64,000 nt of DNA, taken from positions 4,774,001 through 4,838,000 of the forward strand of contig NZ_CP036401.1 of assembly GCF_004322755.1 (NCBI RefSeq). Direction: 5' to 3'. Source of the DNA: Pseudoduganella albidiflava (lineage in GTDB: Bacteria; Pseudomonadota; Gammaproteobacteria; Burkholderiales; Burkholderiaceae_D). The position numbers and the translations under genes were made by a program. This document shows positions 8,221-16,705 of this stretch, one piece after another; the stretch's first letter is position 1; every line of letters starts with the position of its first letter. The notes below the pieces were generated by a model that was given only the letters and a program-made list of their open reading frames with translations, was not told where the DNA came from and ran no database searches.

Positions 8221-8856
8221 ATGCTCATCATCACCATCAAGCAGGGCAAGGAAAAAAGCCTCCTGGCGGGCGACCCGTTCATTTATGCCTCCGCCATCGA
8301 GAAGGTCGACGGCAAGCCGCAGGAACGGAACAAGCCGGGCGCCACGGCCATCGTGCAATCGTCGGCGCGCCAGTTCCTGGCCCGGGCAGCCTATAACGCC
8401 AAGTCGCAGATCGCCGCCCGCGTGTGGACCCTGCGCGAGGATGAACCGGTCGACCACGCGATGATGAAGCGGCGCGTGCAGGCCGCCGTGGCGCGCCGCG
8501 CCGCCGCCGTGCGCAATGCGGATCCCCAGGCGCTGGTGCTGCTGGTCGATGGCGACAAGGATGGCTTGCCGGGGCTCGTGGTGCAGGGTTATGGCGGCAC
8601 TGCCGGATATCTGGTGTGCCAGTTCAACGCTGGTGGCGTCGACCTGTGGAAAGTGGCGGTTGTGCAGGCGCTGCTGAGCGCCACCGGCTGCCCGAATGTC
8701 TACGAGCGCTGCGACGCGCTGCTGCGCAAGGGCGAAGGCTTGCCTGTCGCGCCACGCGCGCTGGCCGGGGATGAGCCGCCGCAGCGCCTGACGGTGCGCG
8801 ATGGCCAGCGGCTGGTGCCGATGGATATCCGGACGGGGTTCGTGTATCCCCGCTGA
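8221..8856 (+). pseudogene. Truncated RlmI-like 23S rRNA methyltransferase
   Basis: This 211-aa product aligns from its first residues with RlmI, the m5C1962 23S rRNA methyltransferase. The PUA-like start (IKQGKEKSLLAGDPFIYASAI), the SQIAARVWT segment, the DGDKDGLPGLVVQGYG segment and VYERCDALLRKGEGL are all in the expected order. RlmI is about 396 aa; this protein stops at MDIRTGFVYPR, just where the methyltransferase domain should begin. The SAM-binding and catalytic Cys motifs are absent downstream in all frames. It is either a dead fragment or a stand-alone RNA-binding remnant. Confidence 0.75.
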
Positions 8857-8911
8857 CGGGCAACCCTGCCGCGGCGCCTGTCCGGCTTACTGGGCCACAC
8901 GCACGCCGGGC

Positions 8912-9466
8912 TCACGGCGTGCTCTGGAATTCGATGCGGTTATTCAGGTAGGCGCGCCGGCTGTGATGGCCGAACACGCGCAGGTTTTCCTGGTGCCCGG
9001 CACTGCGCTGTTCGCGCTGCATGCGGCGGATCAGCGCACGGTCGCCGAGCGGTGCCGAAGTCGGCGTGAAGATGTCGCGGCGCACGCTTTCCCGGGCATC
9101 GGCACCCCGTGAAATGATGGCCAGGCTGCGTGTCGCCGGATCGAAGTAAAGCCGCAGCCAGCCGGTATTCATGTCCTGCAGATAGATGCCGCCATCGCGC
9201 TGCCGGGCAAAATAATGGTCGCCGCACACGGCCTTCGGGTCGCGCTTCCACTCGCAGGCCAGCAGGATCAGCACATGCCGGTCGTCCAGCTTCCGGATCG
9301 AGATGCGGCCTTTCGAATATCCCCAGTCGCTGGCCGGTACGGTGGTCGACGATGCCAGGCCGTAGTCGCCCGCCAGGTCGTCGATCGTATCGCCGGCCGA
9401 TGCGGGGATGCAGAAGAAGAGCGCGGCAAGTGCGGCGGCGGGCGGCAGGCGGCGCAATCCGGTCAT
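8912..9466 (-). CDS. Secreted hypothetical protein
   Basis: This 184-aa protein has a signal peptide, about residues 1-24 (LPPAAALAALFFCIPASAGD). The mature part begins DTIDDLAGDYGL and contains a Cys pair (ILLACEWKRDPKAVCGDHYF) likely to form a disulfide, then a beta-rich region (GGIYLQDMNTGWLRLYFD). The pattern resembles small periplasmic lipocalin-like or DUF proteins, but I recognise no family. The ATG at 9466 is chosen because the signal peptide follows it; its ribosome site is weak. It converges on the RlmI-like fragment. Confidence 0.6.
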   Translation of the reverse strand: MTGLRRLPPAAALAALFFCIPASAGDTIDDLAGDYGLASSTTVPASDWGYSKGRISIRKLDDRHVLILLACEWKRDPKAVCGDHYFARQRDGGIYLQDMNTGWLRLYFDPATRSLAIISRGADARESVRRDIFTPTSAPLGDRALIRRMQREQRSAGHQENLRVFGHHSRRAYLNNRIEFQSTP

Positions 9467-9688
9467 GGCGGCACACAGGAAATTGTTCTTCTGTCGATTA
9501 TATGGCGATGCCGAGCGCCAGCTCACCGCGGCTGCTTTTGCAATCACCTGCGGCGTCTGTCGCGATAACGACAGGCGTCAGGTTTTTTCTTGTGCAAGCC
9601 CTCCCGTGTGCCTATCTTGAATTGCGCGAGCGTGGCACGTTGCCTCGCATCCGGCCCGATCCACGAATCATTGAACAGGGAGCTGTCC

Positions 9689-10315
9689 ATGGCGGACGAG
9701 ATAGTCTGGTCGGGTGGAAAGCTGATTCACGCGAGGGTGACCGACAAGGTCAACAGCAAAATCGAGAAGGGAACTCTCGCTGGGGTCAACGCCATCGTTG
9801 TGCATCAGACGGGCGCTGCGACGGCGCAGTCATCGTTCAGCAGCTACGATGCGGGATTGAATGGCGCACATTTTTTGATCGATACCGATGGCGCGATCTA
9901 TCAAACGGCAAGGATTGACCAGAAGTGCTGGCACGTCGGCAACATCCGCTCGCGGTGCAATGAAATGAAGGCCTGCGATACCGATGCGTTGAAAGCCGTG
10001 AATGCCCTCCTGTTCAAGAAAGGCGAATCCTACAGTGCACGAATCAAGAGCCTGAGCCAGCACGAAGCTGGCAAGGCTTACCCTGTCCGGTATCCGATCA
10101 ACGAAGATTCACTCGGGATCGAGATTGTCGGCGAGTTCTCCGCCAAATCGCAGACCTACGCGACTGTCAGCAAGGACCAGAACACTTCCTTGTCGTGGCT
10201 CGTCGGCGTATTGGAAACAAAGCTTGTATTGGACGCAGACGATATTTATCGCCACGGCTCGATAGCTTACAAGCAAGCCAGCGAAGGCAGCACCGCAAAC
10301 TGGACCAACCCATGA
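9689..10315 (+). CDS. N-acetylmuramoyl-L-alanine amidase (probable antibacterial effector)
   Basis: This 208-aa enzyme belongs to the Amidase_2 (AmpD/PGRP-like) zinc family. Visible motifs are IVVHQTG (zinc His), GAHFLIDTDGAIYQT, KCWHVGNI, and DSLGIEIVGEF, with IYRHGSIAYKQASEGS as the late His/Lys segment. It would cut the bond between N-acetylmuramic acid and L-Ala in peptidoglycan. There is no signal peptide, so it needs another export route. The stop overlaps the start of the next gene (ATGA), a lipoprotein. That coupling suggests an amidase effector with its immunity protein, as in type VI secretion. The start at 9689 follows AGGGAG. Confidence 0.8.
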   Translation: MADEIVWSGGKLIHARVTDKVNSKIEKGTLAGVNAIVVHQTGAATAQSSFSSYDAGLNGAHFLIDTDGAIYQTARIDQKCWHVGNIRSRCNEMKACDTDALKAVNALLFKKGESYSARIKSLSQHEAGKAYPVRYPINEDSLGIEIVGEFSAKSQTYATVSKDQNTSLSWLVGVLETKLVLDADDIYRHGSIAYKQASEGSTANWTNP

Positions 10316-10704
10316 TGTCCTCCGGGTGCTACCTGGGCACTCTGCTGGCATTGGTACTGGCTACCGGCTGTTCGGGCGCGGTGCGGGACGAACGTGCTGT
10401 CGCGTTGTCTCATGTTGAAATCCACGCCAGCGGCGCGGATCAAGGCGGGGAGTTTTGCAAGGATTTCAGGCTGACTCCCCGCCAGGTCGAGGACTTCTTT
10501 GGCCGCGCCAGGACATTGCCGCCACAACAGCTACATGATGCGTTCGATTCATTGCCATGCTGGGTGCGCGGCGCGGCGCGGTCGCCACGGGGACAAGTGG
10601 AATGGGAAATTCGCGCTGGCAACACAGCAAGGATGACTTTTCCGGATGGCAGCGTGCAACTGTTCGGCTGTGACACCTGCGACGCCTTACTGATGAAGAA
10701 GTGA
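10312..10704 (+). CDS. Small lipoprotein coupled to the amidase (candidate immunity)
   Basis: This 130-aa protein has an N-terminal hydrophobic stretch ending in a plausible lipobox (LVLATGC, Cys about residue 20), followed by a soluble periplasmic domain. The domain has paired Cys (GEFCKDF, LPCWVRG, FGCDTCDALL) and a DFFGRARTLPPQQLHDAFDSL segment. Its ATG overlaps the amidase stop by four bases, so the two are made together. A periplasmic, Cys-rich partner is what an amidase immunity protein would look like. No family is recognised, so the immunity role is inference from context. Confidence 0.7.
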   Translation: MMSSGCYLGTLLALVLATGCSGAVRDERAVALSHVEIHASGADQGGEFCKDFRLTPRQVEDFFGRARTLPPQQLHDAFDSLPCWVRGAARSPRGQVEWEIRAGNTARMTFPDGSVQLFGCDTCDALLMKK

Positions 10705-10719
10705 CTGCTCCAAGCGGCC

Positions 10720-10881
10720 ATGCTCGCTTGCCAGGGCGGTCTCATTCTCCATCGCTATGCCGATAACCTGTCGTTTGCGCTGCCGGCCATTCAGGAACCG
10801 GACGCCTGGGCCATGCTGGCTTCCGGCATCGCCTTGCTGATCTTCGGTACCCGGTCGCGCAGCGGAGGGCGCCCTGAAGCC
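10720..10881 (+). pseudogene. PEP-CTERM tail relic
   Basis: The frame through 10720-10881 reads FALPAIQEPDAWAMLASGIALLIFGTRSRSG, a good PEP-CTERM sorting signal: EP motif, hydrophobic helix, basic tail. Upstream there is no signal peptide or body, only about 25 residues. After the basic tail the frame runs on into sequence antisense to the next gene. It looks like the last part of a lost exosortase-substrate gene. Confidence 0.5.
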
Positions 10882-11043
10882 GACATTCGCCTACTGCGCC
10901 TGCAACAGCAGCCACTCCTCGTCATCCGGATTCGCCAACCGGGCCGGTGGCATGCGTTGCTGTCGCAGCGGCGGCCGACGATATTGACGAGCAGCCCAGC
11001 GGCTGGCATCCGCGCGCCAGCCACGCTCCTCGCGCCCCCCGCG

Positions 11044-11946
11044 CTAGCCGAACACCAGCGACTGGTGCGCATGCACGCCGGCCAGCACGCCGGCGGCCGA
11101 TGCCAGGGTCGCGCTGTGCATCGGCGTCGCCGCGTCACCGGCCGCGAACACGCCGGGCACGGTGGTCTGCTTGCGCTCATCGACGCGCACGTACGGTCCG
11201 AACGGGCCCTCGTCGAATGCGCAGCCCAGTTGCCCGGCCAGCGGGCTGGCCGGCTTCGCCCCTGGCGACACGAACAGCGCGCCCAGCGTGACGACGCGGC
11301 CATCGGCGAGACGCACGCCGTCGAGGTCCGGCGCGTTCCCCAGCAGCGCGGCCACCGGCACGCGCTCGATCGCCACACCCCGTGCCGCCAGCAGCGCGGC
11401 CTGCTCCGCTGCCGGCTCCTCGCCGCCCTGTGTGAACAGGATCGCCGGTCCCCAGTCGGCAATCAGCGCGGCCTTGTGCGCGGCCATCGCGTCGCCGCCC
11501 AGGATGCCCAGCGTGCTGCCGGCAACCTCGTAGCCGTGGCAGTACGGGCAGTGGATGACGGTACTGCCCCAGCGCTCGGCCAGGCCGGGCAAGTCGGGCA
11601 GTTCATCGCGCACGCCGGTCGCCAGCACGAGGCGGCGGCCATGCTCCTGGCGCTGGCCGCCGGTGCCCTCGATCTCGACGACAAAGCCGGCGCCGGCCCG
11701 GGTGGCGGCCGTGGCCGATCCGTCCGCGAACGTCACGGTGGGATAGCGCGCGAGCTGCTCGCGCGCTTCGGCGCGGATCTGTTGCGGCGGTTTGCCGTCA
11801 TGGCCCAGGAAGCCGTGCGCGGTGGCGGCGAACCGGTTGCGCGGCTGGCCTGCGTCGACCAGCAGCACGCTGCGGCGCGCCCGAGCCAGTTGAAGTGCGG
11901 CGGACAGGCCGGCGAAGCTGCCGCCAACGATGATCGCATCGAACAT
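11044..11946 (-). CDS. NAD(P)/FAD-dependent oxidoreductase, thioredoxin-reductase-like
   Basis: This 300-aa flavoprotein starts with a Rossmann FAD site (IIVGGSFAGLSAALQLAR, residues 5-22). It has ATGVRDELPDLPG, the CPYCHG redox motif at about residues 132-137, a second dinucleotide site (LGILGGDAMA), and the C-terminal FAD motif GVFAAGDAAT. The layout is that of small thioredoxin-reductase-like proteins that move electrons from NAD(P)H to an unknown disulfide partner. The start follows GGAGCGATC. A near-palindrome at 11958-11978 may be its operator. It is not clearly the cell's main thioredoxin reductase. Confidence 0.85.
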   Translation of the reverse strand: MFDAIIVGGSFAGLSAALQLARARRSVLLVDAGQPRNRFAATAHGFLGHDGKPPQQIRAEAREQLARYPTVTFADGSATAATRAGAGFVVEIEGTGGQRQEHGRRLVLATGVRDELPDLPGLAERWGSTVIHCPYCHGYEVAGSTLGILGGDAMAAHKAALIADWGPAILFTQGGEEPAAEQAALLAARGVAIERVPVAALLGNAPDLDGVRLADGRVVTLGALFVSPGAKPASPLAGQLGCAFDEGPFGPYVRVDERKQTTVPGVFAAGDAATPMHSATLASAAGVLAGVHAHQSLVFG

Positions 11947-11957
11947 GATCGCTCCTT

Positions 11958-11978
11958 ATGTACTTTATGGAGTTACAT
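11958..11978. promoter_or_regulatory. Near-palindrome upstream of flavoprotein gene
   Basis: ATGTACT at 11958-11964 and AGTTACAT at 11971-11978 form an imperfect inverted repeat 12 bases before the oxidoreductase start. This is where a repressor (for example of the MarR/HxlR or ArsR type) would block transcription. No regulator gene is adjacent, so this is a weak suggestion. Confidence 0.3.
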
Positions 11979-12004
11979 GATAACGCATAATCCGGATCAT
12001 GCAA

Positions 12005-12116
12005 CTGCGTTTGTTACGTAAGTATTGTTGCGCAACGATTGTTACGTAACGCTTGTGACTTAACGCTTGTGACGTAACGCTTGTGACGCAACGCTTGTGA
12101 CTTAACGATCGTGACG
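12005..12116. repeat. Seven-to-eight-unit 14-bp tandem repeat
   Basis: An array of 14-base units based on TAACGCTTGTGACG covers about 12005-12116. The units at 12047-12060, 12061-12074 and 12075-12088 are nearly identical; those at each end are diverged. It fills the space between the divergent flavoprotein and PQQ-dehydrogenase genes, so it may overlap their promoters. Confidence 0.85.
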
Positions 12117-12230
12117 CAAGATCGGTTCGCTTCCCTGGCGGTGTCTAACGGTGCGGAGGCCGTACCGGGCTTGGATTATGCTGCCCTTGGCTGGCCCGCC
12201 GGGCCCCGAGTATTCATGAGGATCCATGCA

Positions 12231-14375
12231 ATGCGACATTTTCCGAATGGTTCAACTTCACTCGGGCCGCGGGTGAAGCCTGCGTTCGCGGGGACGCGCC
12301 GCCGCTTTGCGCCGCGGCTCCAGGCCAATTGCCGTGTGGCGGTGCAGGCCACCGTTGCCATGGGAATACTGGGCGCCGCGCCAGCGTACGCGGGCGAATC
12401 GGCGACGCTGATCAGCGCCGACTCGCAGCGCTGCCTGGACATCGCCCGGGGCAGCCAGGAGCCGCGTACGCCAGCCATCATCTTCGACTGCCACGGCGGC
12501 GCCAACCAGCAATGGGAATTCACCGCGGCAGGTGAACTGCGCACGTTCGACGGCGCCCGCTGCCTGGATATCCGCGGTGCCAGCACCCAGCCCCAGGCGG
12601 TCGTTCAATCGTATCCATGCCATGGCGGCGCCAACCAGAAATGGACGCTGCGGCCGGACCGGACCATCATCAATCCGGCATCGGGGCTGTGCCTGACCGT
12701 GAAAGGCGGCGAGACCGCCAATGCCACCGGCATCGACACATGGCGCTGCGAAGCCACCGCCCACCAGCAATGGATCGTCGGCGACACGGAGCCGCCACCG
12801 GATGACACGGAAGCGCCGACGCCGCCTTCCGGCCTGGCCATCAGCGCCCTCACCTGCCGCTCGGCCACGCTGAAGTGGGAAGCCTCCACCGACAATGTCG
12901 GCGTGGCCTACTACGACATCTACCGGGACGGGCAAGCCCTCGGCACGGTCAACGCCAGCACGCTCACCGCCCAGCTGGCACTGACAGCGGGGGCCAGCTG
13001 GGGCATCTACGTCAACGCCCGCGATGCGGCGGGCAACGTTTCGCAGGCCAGTACCTCGCTCCAGGTACAAGTGCCGCAGTGCCAGGCGGATACCCAGCCT
13101 CCCTCCGTTCCCACGGGCTTGCGGGGCACGGTCGCCGGGACCACGGTGACCCTGAACTGGACCGCTTCCACCGACAACGTGGCCGTGACGGCCTATGACA
13201 TCTACCGCAACAGCATCGCGGTCGGCGCGTCCGGCACGCTCGGGTACACGGACACGGGGCTGTCCGCCAACACGACGTACCAGTACGCGGTCGCCGCGCG
13301 GGATGCGCAGGGCAATGTCTCGCCGCGCAGCGCCGCCGTGTCCCTCACCTCGGGCAATGCCTGCACCGACGTGATCTGCTCGACGGCCAGGGTGGCCCAG
13401 GACACGGATATTCCCTGGGGCCTGGTGGCCCTCCCGAACGGCACGGTGCTGTACAGCCGCCGCGACGCGAAGGACATCATCGCGCTCAATCCCGCCACCG
13501 GCGCCAAGAAGAACCTCGGGGTCATCCCGAACGTGCAGGGTACCGATGGCGAAGGCGGCTTGCTGGGACTGGCCATCGCGCCGGGATTCCCGGCCAGCAA
13601 TCCGTGGCTGTACATCTACCACACCAGCCCGACGGACAACCGCATCGTCCGCGTCCGGTACGTGAACGGTACGCTGGACATGGCATCGCTCGAGGTACTG
13701 CTGAAAGGGATCGGCCGTAACAAGTACCACAACGGCGGGCGCCTGCGCTTCGGCCCGGACGGCAAACTGTACGCCACCACCGGCGATGCCCAGAACGGCG
13801 CGTATGCGCAGGACGTCAACCACCTGTCGGGCAAGGTCCTGCGGCTCAATGCCAACGGCACGCCGCCGCCCGATAATCCGTTCGGCAACTATGTGTGGAG
13901 CTATGGCCACCGCAATCCCCAGGGACTCGCCTTCGACTCGCTGGGCCGTTTGTGGGAACAGGAGTTCGGCGATTCCCAGGATGAGACCAACCTGATCGTC
14001 AAAGGCGGAAACTATGGATGGCCCAACTGCGAAGGCGTCATCTCCCGCTCGGGCACGGGCTGCGCGACGACCGGCTATATCGCTCCCAAGTACACGTATC
14101 GCAACACCGAAGCGTCGTGCAGCGGCATCGCGGTCGTCCGCAATTCGCTGTACGTGGCCTGCCTGCTGGGCAAGCGCCTGTATCGCAGCGAGATCAGCGG
14201 CGACAGGCTGGTCAATGTCCGGCAGTTCTTCGTCGGTACCTATGACCGGTTGCGCACCGTGGAACCGACGATCGACGGGAACCTGTGGATGACGAACAGC
14301 GATGCCGCGGGCGACAAGGACAGTATCCCCAACAATACCGATACCGCGATCTACAAGGTCACGCTGAAGCCGTGA
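12231..14375 (+). CDS. Secreted ricin-lectin / FN3 / PQQ-type sugar dehydrogenase
   Basis: This 714-aa extracellular protein carries three modules. After a signal peptide (cut near AYAGES) comes a ricin-B-type beta-trefoil, about residues 48-185, with three repeats each holding a C-L-D/T and a Q-W element (QQWEF, QKWTL, QQWIV). Two fibronectin type III domains follow (about 195-385), each with the ASTDNV.VxxYDIYR motif. The last 320 residues are a soluble glucose/sorbosone dehydrogenase beta-propeller (PWGLVALPNG, GGLLGLAIAPGF, YHNGGRLRFGPDGKLY, YGHRNPQGLAFD). The lectin probably targets it to polysaccharide. The ATG at 12231 is preferred because GAGGA lies eight bases before it. Confidence 0.85.
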   Translation: MRHFPNGSTSLGPRVKPAFAGTRRRFAPRLQANCRVAVQATVAMGILGAAPAYAGESATLISADSQRCLDIARGSQEPRTPAIIFDCHGGANQQWEFTAAGELRTFDGARCLDIRGASTQPQAVVQSYPCHGGANQKWTLRPDRTIINPASGLCLTVKGGETANATGIDTWRCEATAHQQWIVGDTEPPPDDTEAPTPPSGLAISALTCRSATLKWEASTDNVGVAYYDIYRDGQALGTVNASTLTAQLALTAGASWGIYVNARDAAGNVSQASTSLQVQVPQCQADTQPPSVPTGLRGTVAGTTVTLNWTASTDNVAVTAYDIYRNSIAVGASGTLGYTDTGLSANTTYQYAVAARDAQGNVSPRSAAVSLTSGNACTDVICSTARVAQDTDIPWGLVALPNGTVLYSRRDAKDIIALNPATGAKKNLGVIPNVQGTDGEGGLLGLAIAPGFPASNPWLYIYHTSPTDNRIVRVRYVNGTLDMASLEVLLKGIGRNKYHNGGRLRFGPDGKLYATTGDAQNGAYAQDVNHLSGKVLRLNANGTPPPDNPFGNYVWSYGHRNPQGLAFDSLGRLWEQEFGDSQDETNLIVKGGNYGWPNCEGVISRSGTGCATTGYIAPKYTYRNTEASCSGIAVVRNSLYVACLLGKRLYRSEISGDRLVNVRQFFVGTYDRLRTVEPTIDGNLWMTNSDAAGDKDSIPNNTDTAIYKVTLKP

Positions 14376-14715
14376 GCGATCGGGCAGGCCCGCTGCGTCA
14401 GCGCGGTGCGGCCTGCCGTCAGTTCGGCAATGGCGCCCTTGCCCTCCTCGGCAACGATGGCGCGGGCCATCACATAGCCCAGTGCATGCAGCGCTTCATG
14501 GCCATAGAAGCCCAGCGCATAGATGTCGTCGTCGCCGACCTGCGCGCCGGTCGTCAGCCCACGGCCTTGATCGAAGCGCTGTCGATGGTGACCGTCACCG
14601 CCCGGGCCGCGCCGACCGGCTTTGCAGTGGCCTGCACAAGGGCGGGCGCGGACCATGCCAGGCCAGGCGTGGCGATCGCCAGGGCTGCGATGCCGGTCAG
14701 GATGGCCTGGCGCAT
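14351..14715 (-). pseudogene. Frameshifted small secreted protein
   Basis: The gene opens at 14715 with a clear signal peptide (MRQAILTGIAALAIATPGLAWSAPA) after GGAAGCGGG. It runs 53 codons to a TGA at 14554-14556, in the context GCC GTG GGC TGA. One base shifted, the frame continues without break as LTTGAQVGDDDIYALG and stays open to 14351, ending HGFSVTL. The continuation is protein-like, so a one-base indel near 14556 is likely. Family unknown. The tail overlaps the convergent dehydrogenase gene by 25 bases. Confidence 0.55.
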
Positions 14716-14858
14716 CCCGCTTCCTTTTTCATACTTCGTTCTTATTTTTTTCGAGATCCGGCATTGCCTGGCGACCGATGCCGGCAGCCCATAATCAAGG
14801 CGCGCGAAAATGAAAGGCCGGCCGCGAGATCGCGGGCGCTGCAGCCGATTTCCCTGGC

Positions 14859-15632
14859 TCACATCTGCCGGAACTGGTGCACGAAAGTACGGCTGACCGG
14901 CAGCGACTCGGCGCGATGCTTCAGGTGGATGGTGGCGGTCTCGCTGCCGCGCGTGATGTGGCTGACGGCGCGCAGGTTGACGGCGACGGCGCGGTGCACC
15001 TGCACGAAGTGGTCGCCATCGAGCTGCGCCAGCAGTTCCTTCAGCGGCGTACGCACCAGCGCCTCGGCCGGCTGGCCGTTGTCGCGCCAGGCCACCGCCG
15101 TGTACTTGGTGTCCGAGCGCAGGTAGTCGATCTGGTCGGCCGGGATCAGGCGCAGGGCCTGGCCCACCTGGGCGTAGATCCAGCTCAGCGGCCGTGGCGG
15201 CGCGGCGCGGCCCAGTTGCGCGGCCAGTTGCCGCAGGAGCGCGTCCGTTTGCGTGACGGGCAGCGCGGCCGCGCGGCGCTCCTGCAGGCGGGACACCGTG
15301 TCGGCCAGGCGCGCCATCTCGACCGGCTTGACCAGGTAATCGAGCGCGCCCTGCGCGAAGGCCTGCACAGCATACTGGTCATGCGCCGTCACGAAGACGA
15401 GATGCGCGCGCCGGCCGATGCGGCTGGCCGCCTCGACACCCGAGATGCCCGGCATGTGCACGTCGAGAAAGCAGATGTCCGGCGCCATCGCCTCGAACTG
15501 TTCGATGGCCTCGCGGCCGTTGCGGGCCTGTGCCACCACGCGCAGCTCGGGCCAGGCCTGGGCCAGCTGCCGCGCCAGCGCATCGCGCAGCAGCGGCTCA
15601 TCGTCGGCGATCAGGGCGGTGGGATGGTTCAT
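14859..15632 (-). CDS. LytTR-family response regulator
   Basis: This 257-aa regulator has a receiver domain at residues 1-120 (LIADDEPLLRDAL with the acidic pair, CFLDVHMPG with the phospho-acceptor Asp, FVTAHD, YLVKPVE) and a C-terminal LytTR DNA-binding domain, about residues 150-257 (RLIPADQIDYLRSDTKYTAV, FVQVHRAVAVNL). Its start overlaps the stop of the upstream kinase gene by four bases. It should be phosphorylated by that kinase and bind direct repeats near target promoters. The probable operon also contains a DUF4386 membrane protein, a plausible target or modulator. Confidence 0.92.
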   Translation of the reverse strand: MNHPTALIADDEPLLRDALARQLAQAWPELRVVAQARNGREAIEQFEAMAPDICFLDVHMPGISGVEAASRIGRRAHLVFVTAHDQYAVQAFAQGALDYLVKPVEMARLADTVSRLQERRAAALPVTQTDALLRQLAAQLGRAAPPRPLSWIYAQVGQALRLIPADQIDYLRSDTKYTAVAWRDNGQPAEALVRTPLKELLAQLDGDHFVQVHRAVAVNLRAVSHITRGSETATIHLKHRAESLPVSRTFVHQFRQM

Positions 15633-16702
15633 GGCATGCTTTCCAGTGCGGGGAATTCCACCTCGGCGCACACGCCCTGGGGCTGGCGCGCCATCAGGCG
15701 CAACTGCGCGTCGCCGCCGAACGTCAGGGCGAGGCGTTCGCGCAGCGTGGCGAGGCCGGTGCCAGGCAGGCCCGATTGGCTGAAGCCGACGCCGCTATCG
15801 GCAACGCGGATCAGGCAGCGCGTGCCGCGGCGCTCGATGCCGATATCGATGCTGCCGCCCTCCTCGGCCGGATCGATGCCGTGACGGACGGCATTCTCGA
15901 CCAGCGTCAGCAAGGTCATCGCCGGGCAGAGAATGGATTCGAGCGATGCGTCGACATGCAGCGAATAGCGCAGCCGGTCCGGCATGCGCATGTGCATCAG
16001 TGCCAGGTAGGCTTCCACCAGGCGCACTTCCTGCCCGAGCGTGTCGCCGCCGTCATGCAGTTGCGGTACGGCTGCGCGCAGGTAGGCCGTGAGGCTGCGC
16101 AGGACCGCCGGTGCCTGGGGCGAGCCCACGTCGACCAGCGCCTGCACATTGGCCAGGGTGTTGAACAGGAAGTGCGGCGCGACCTGCGCCTGCATCAGCT
16201 TCAGGCGCGCATCGAGGGCCTGGCGCGCCAGTTCGCTGCGTTCCAGGTCGAAGGCCAGCGCCTGGTGGCGCGCCAGCGCATCCTTCTGGCGCACCAGCGC
16301 GGCCACCGCCGTCCATGGCCCCAGCAGCAAGCCCGCCATGGTGAGCAGCGCCACGCCGGAGAGCCGCTCCGGAACCGCCCAGAATGGCGGCGCGCCGACC
16401 TCGGTCGAGAAGAGATAGATCGACAGCGTGGTGAACGGCACGGCCAGCGCCACGCCGCCGACCTGCAACGCCCAGCGGGCCACGCGCTTCGGCAACCGCC
16501 GCGGCCAGCGCTCCAGGATGGAAAACGCCAGCACCCCTGCCAGCCCGACCGTGGCGGCACGCAGCCACAGCGCGGGCAACGGCACGTCGAACAGAAGGCC
16601 AAGTGGCCCGCATGCCGCCATGGCCACCACGGCCGCGACAGCGATGCGCCGCAGCAGCACCGCGGCGTCGAATCGCGTGATGGAGGTGACGGCAGCCGGC
16701 AA
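15629..16702 (-). CDS. LytS/YehU-type sensor histidine kinase
   Basis: This 357-aa membrane kinase has four hydrophobic segments in residues 10-145. A His_kinase domain follows with the phospho-acceptor motif QVAPHFLFNTLANVQAL (about residues 172-188), and then an HATPase_c domain (LVENAVRHGI, GVGFSQSGLPGTGL). The short membrane-embedded sensor has no periplasmic domain, so the signal is probably within or near the membrane. It begins three bases after the DUF4386 stop and overlaps the LytTR regulator start by four bases. A three-gene operon is likely. Confidence 0.9.
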   Translation of the reverse strand: MPAAVTSITRFDAAVLLRRIAVAAVVAMAACGPLGLLFDVPLPALWLRAATVGLAGVLAFSILERWPRRLPKRVARWALQVGGVALAVPFTTLSIYLFSTEVGAPPFWAVPERLSGVALLTMAGLLLGPWTAVAALVRQKDALARHQALAFDLERSELARQALDARLKLMQAQVAPHFLFNTLANVQALVDVGSPQAPAVLRSLTAYLRAAVPQLHDGGDTLGQEVRLVEAYLALMHMRMPDRLRYSLHVDASLESILCPAMTLLTLVENAVRHGIDPAEEGGSIDIGIERRGTRCLIRVADSGVGFSQSGLPGTGLATLRERLALTFGGDAQLRLMARQPQGVCAEVEFPALESMP

Positions 16703-16705
16703 GGG

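Noticed and set aside
5636..12116. CRISPR array from the short tandem repeats
   Set aside because: Units are 14 bases head to tail without spacers, and no cas genes are present.
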